Source: Aureimonas altamirensis (GTDB taxonomy: Bacteria; Pseudomonadota; Alphaproteobacteria; Rhizobiales; Rhizobiaceae). From it: a stretch of DNA of 44,554 nucleotides. Numbering within the stretch: the stretch's first letter is position 1; the number at the start of each line of letters is the position of its first letter. Shown in pieces: positions 44,510-44,554 of this stretch. The stretch covers positions 11,615 through 56,168 of the forward strand of contig NZ_JAMQCO010000017.1 of NCBI RefSeq assembly GCF_023702225.1, given 5' to 3'. Under the pieces are notes generated by a model. The model was not told where the DNA came from, ran no database searches, and saw only the letters and a list, made by a program, of their open reading frames with translations. Both the position numbers and the translations under genes were made by a program.

Positions 44510-44554
44510 ATGAAGATACTCGTCTGCATCAAGCGCGTTGTGGATTACAACGTT
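44510..44554 (+). CDS. etfB: Electron transfer flavoprotein beta subunit, 3'-truncated by window edge
   Basis: Only 15 codons are visible, encoding 'MKILVCIKRVVDYNV', which matches the conserved N-terminus of EtfB ('MKILVxVKRVVDYNV'). A GGGAGAG ribosome site precedes the ATG. It begins 16 bp after the aldehyde dehydrogenase gene, so it may be co-transcribed with it, or it may be the start of the general etfBA operon. The remainder lies to the right of the window. Confidence 0.8.
   Translation, partial: MKILVCIKRVVDYNV

Noticed and set aside
42046-44532. An 828-codon open frame opposite the ThDP and aldehyde dehydrogenase genes
   Set aside because: Shadow of the GC-rich plus-strand genes, with no start signal or motif.

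Overview
The window is a GC-rich chromosomal segment of an alphaproteobacterium, most likely a member of the Hyphomicrobiales (Rhizobiales). Pointers are the rhizobial-type ChoX/BetC pair, the HWE-family histidine kinase, a tandem glycine riboswitch in front of a DadA-like gene, a PhoB-type promoter on ugpBAEC, and a Trb-type integrative element sitting against the 3' end of guaA. Genus cannot be fixed from the sequence alone. No rRNA, tRNA or CRISPR array was seen.

Layout. (1) 1-2927: one end of an integrative and conjugative element: a truncated trbI, a DUF2274 gene, an AlpA-type regulator and a tyrosine integrase, then a repeat-rich attachment region abutting guaA. (2) 2928-6514, minus strand: a likely rsmB - nucleosidase - guaA operon. 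(3) 6580-9174: katA with its terminator, and divergent oxyR with a dyad operator between them. (4) 9328-13810: a soluble multi-PAS HWE kinase, convergent with a COG0523 metal-GTPase/WD40 pair. (5) 13978-17055: MarR and LacI regulators, an NADP-type D-2-hydroxyacid dehydrogenase and a small exported AprI/Inh-like protein. (6) 17052-20663, minus: eda with a GNAT acetyltransferase, and otsB-otsA for trehalose. (7) 20725-29215, minus: dadA under a tandem glycine riboswitch, ugpBAEC under a three-unit Pho box, and choX-betC. (8) 29453-32886, plus: a three-gene surface-polysaccharide set (GT2, flippase, pyruvyl transferase). (9) 33047-38473, plus: a ribose-type sugar ABC transporter followed by an aldose dehydrogenase and a lactonase, resembling non-phosphorylative L-fucose-type catabolism. 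(10) 38498-40663, minus: a CHASE4-like GGDEF-EAL protein. (11) 40809-end, plus: LysR regulator, a split ThDP decarboxylase, an aldehyde dehydrogenase and the first codons of etfB.

How genes fit together. The ugp, choX and betC genes form a neighbourhood for scavenging phosphate and choline from glycerophosphodiesters and choline sulfate. The dadA gene is predicted to respond to glycine. The 33-38 kb cluster imports a free aldose and oxidises it to an aldonate. The last cluster should convert an unidentified 2-oxoacid to an aldehyde and then to a carboxylate; it is the part whose substrate is least predictable, and together with the riboswitch-controlled dadA it is the most interesting part of the window.
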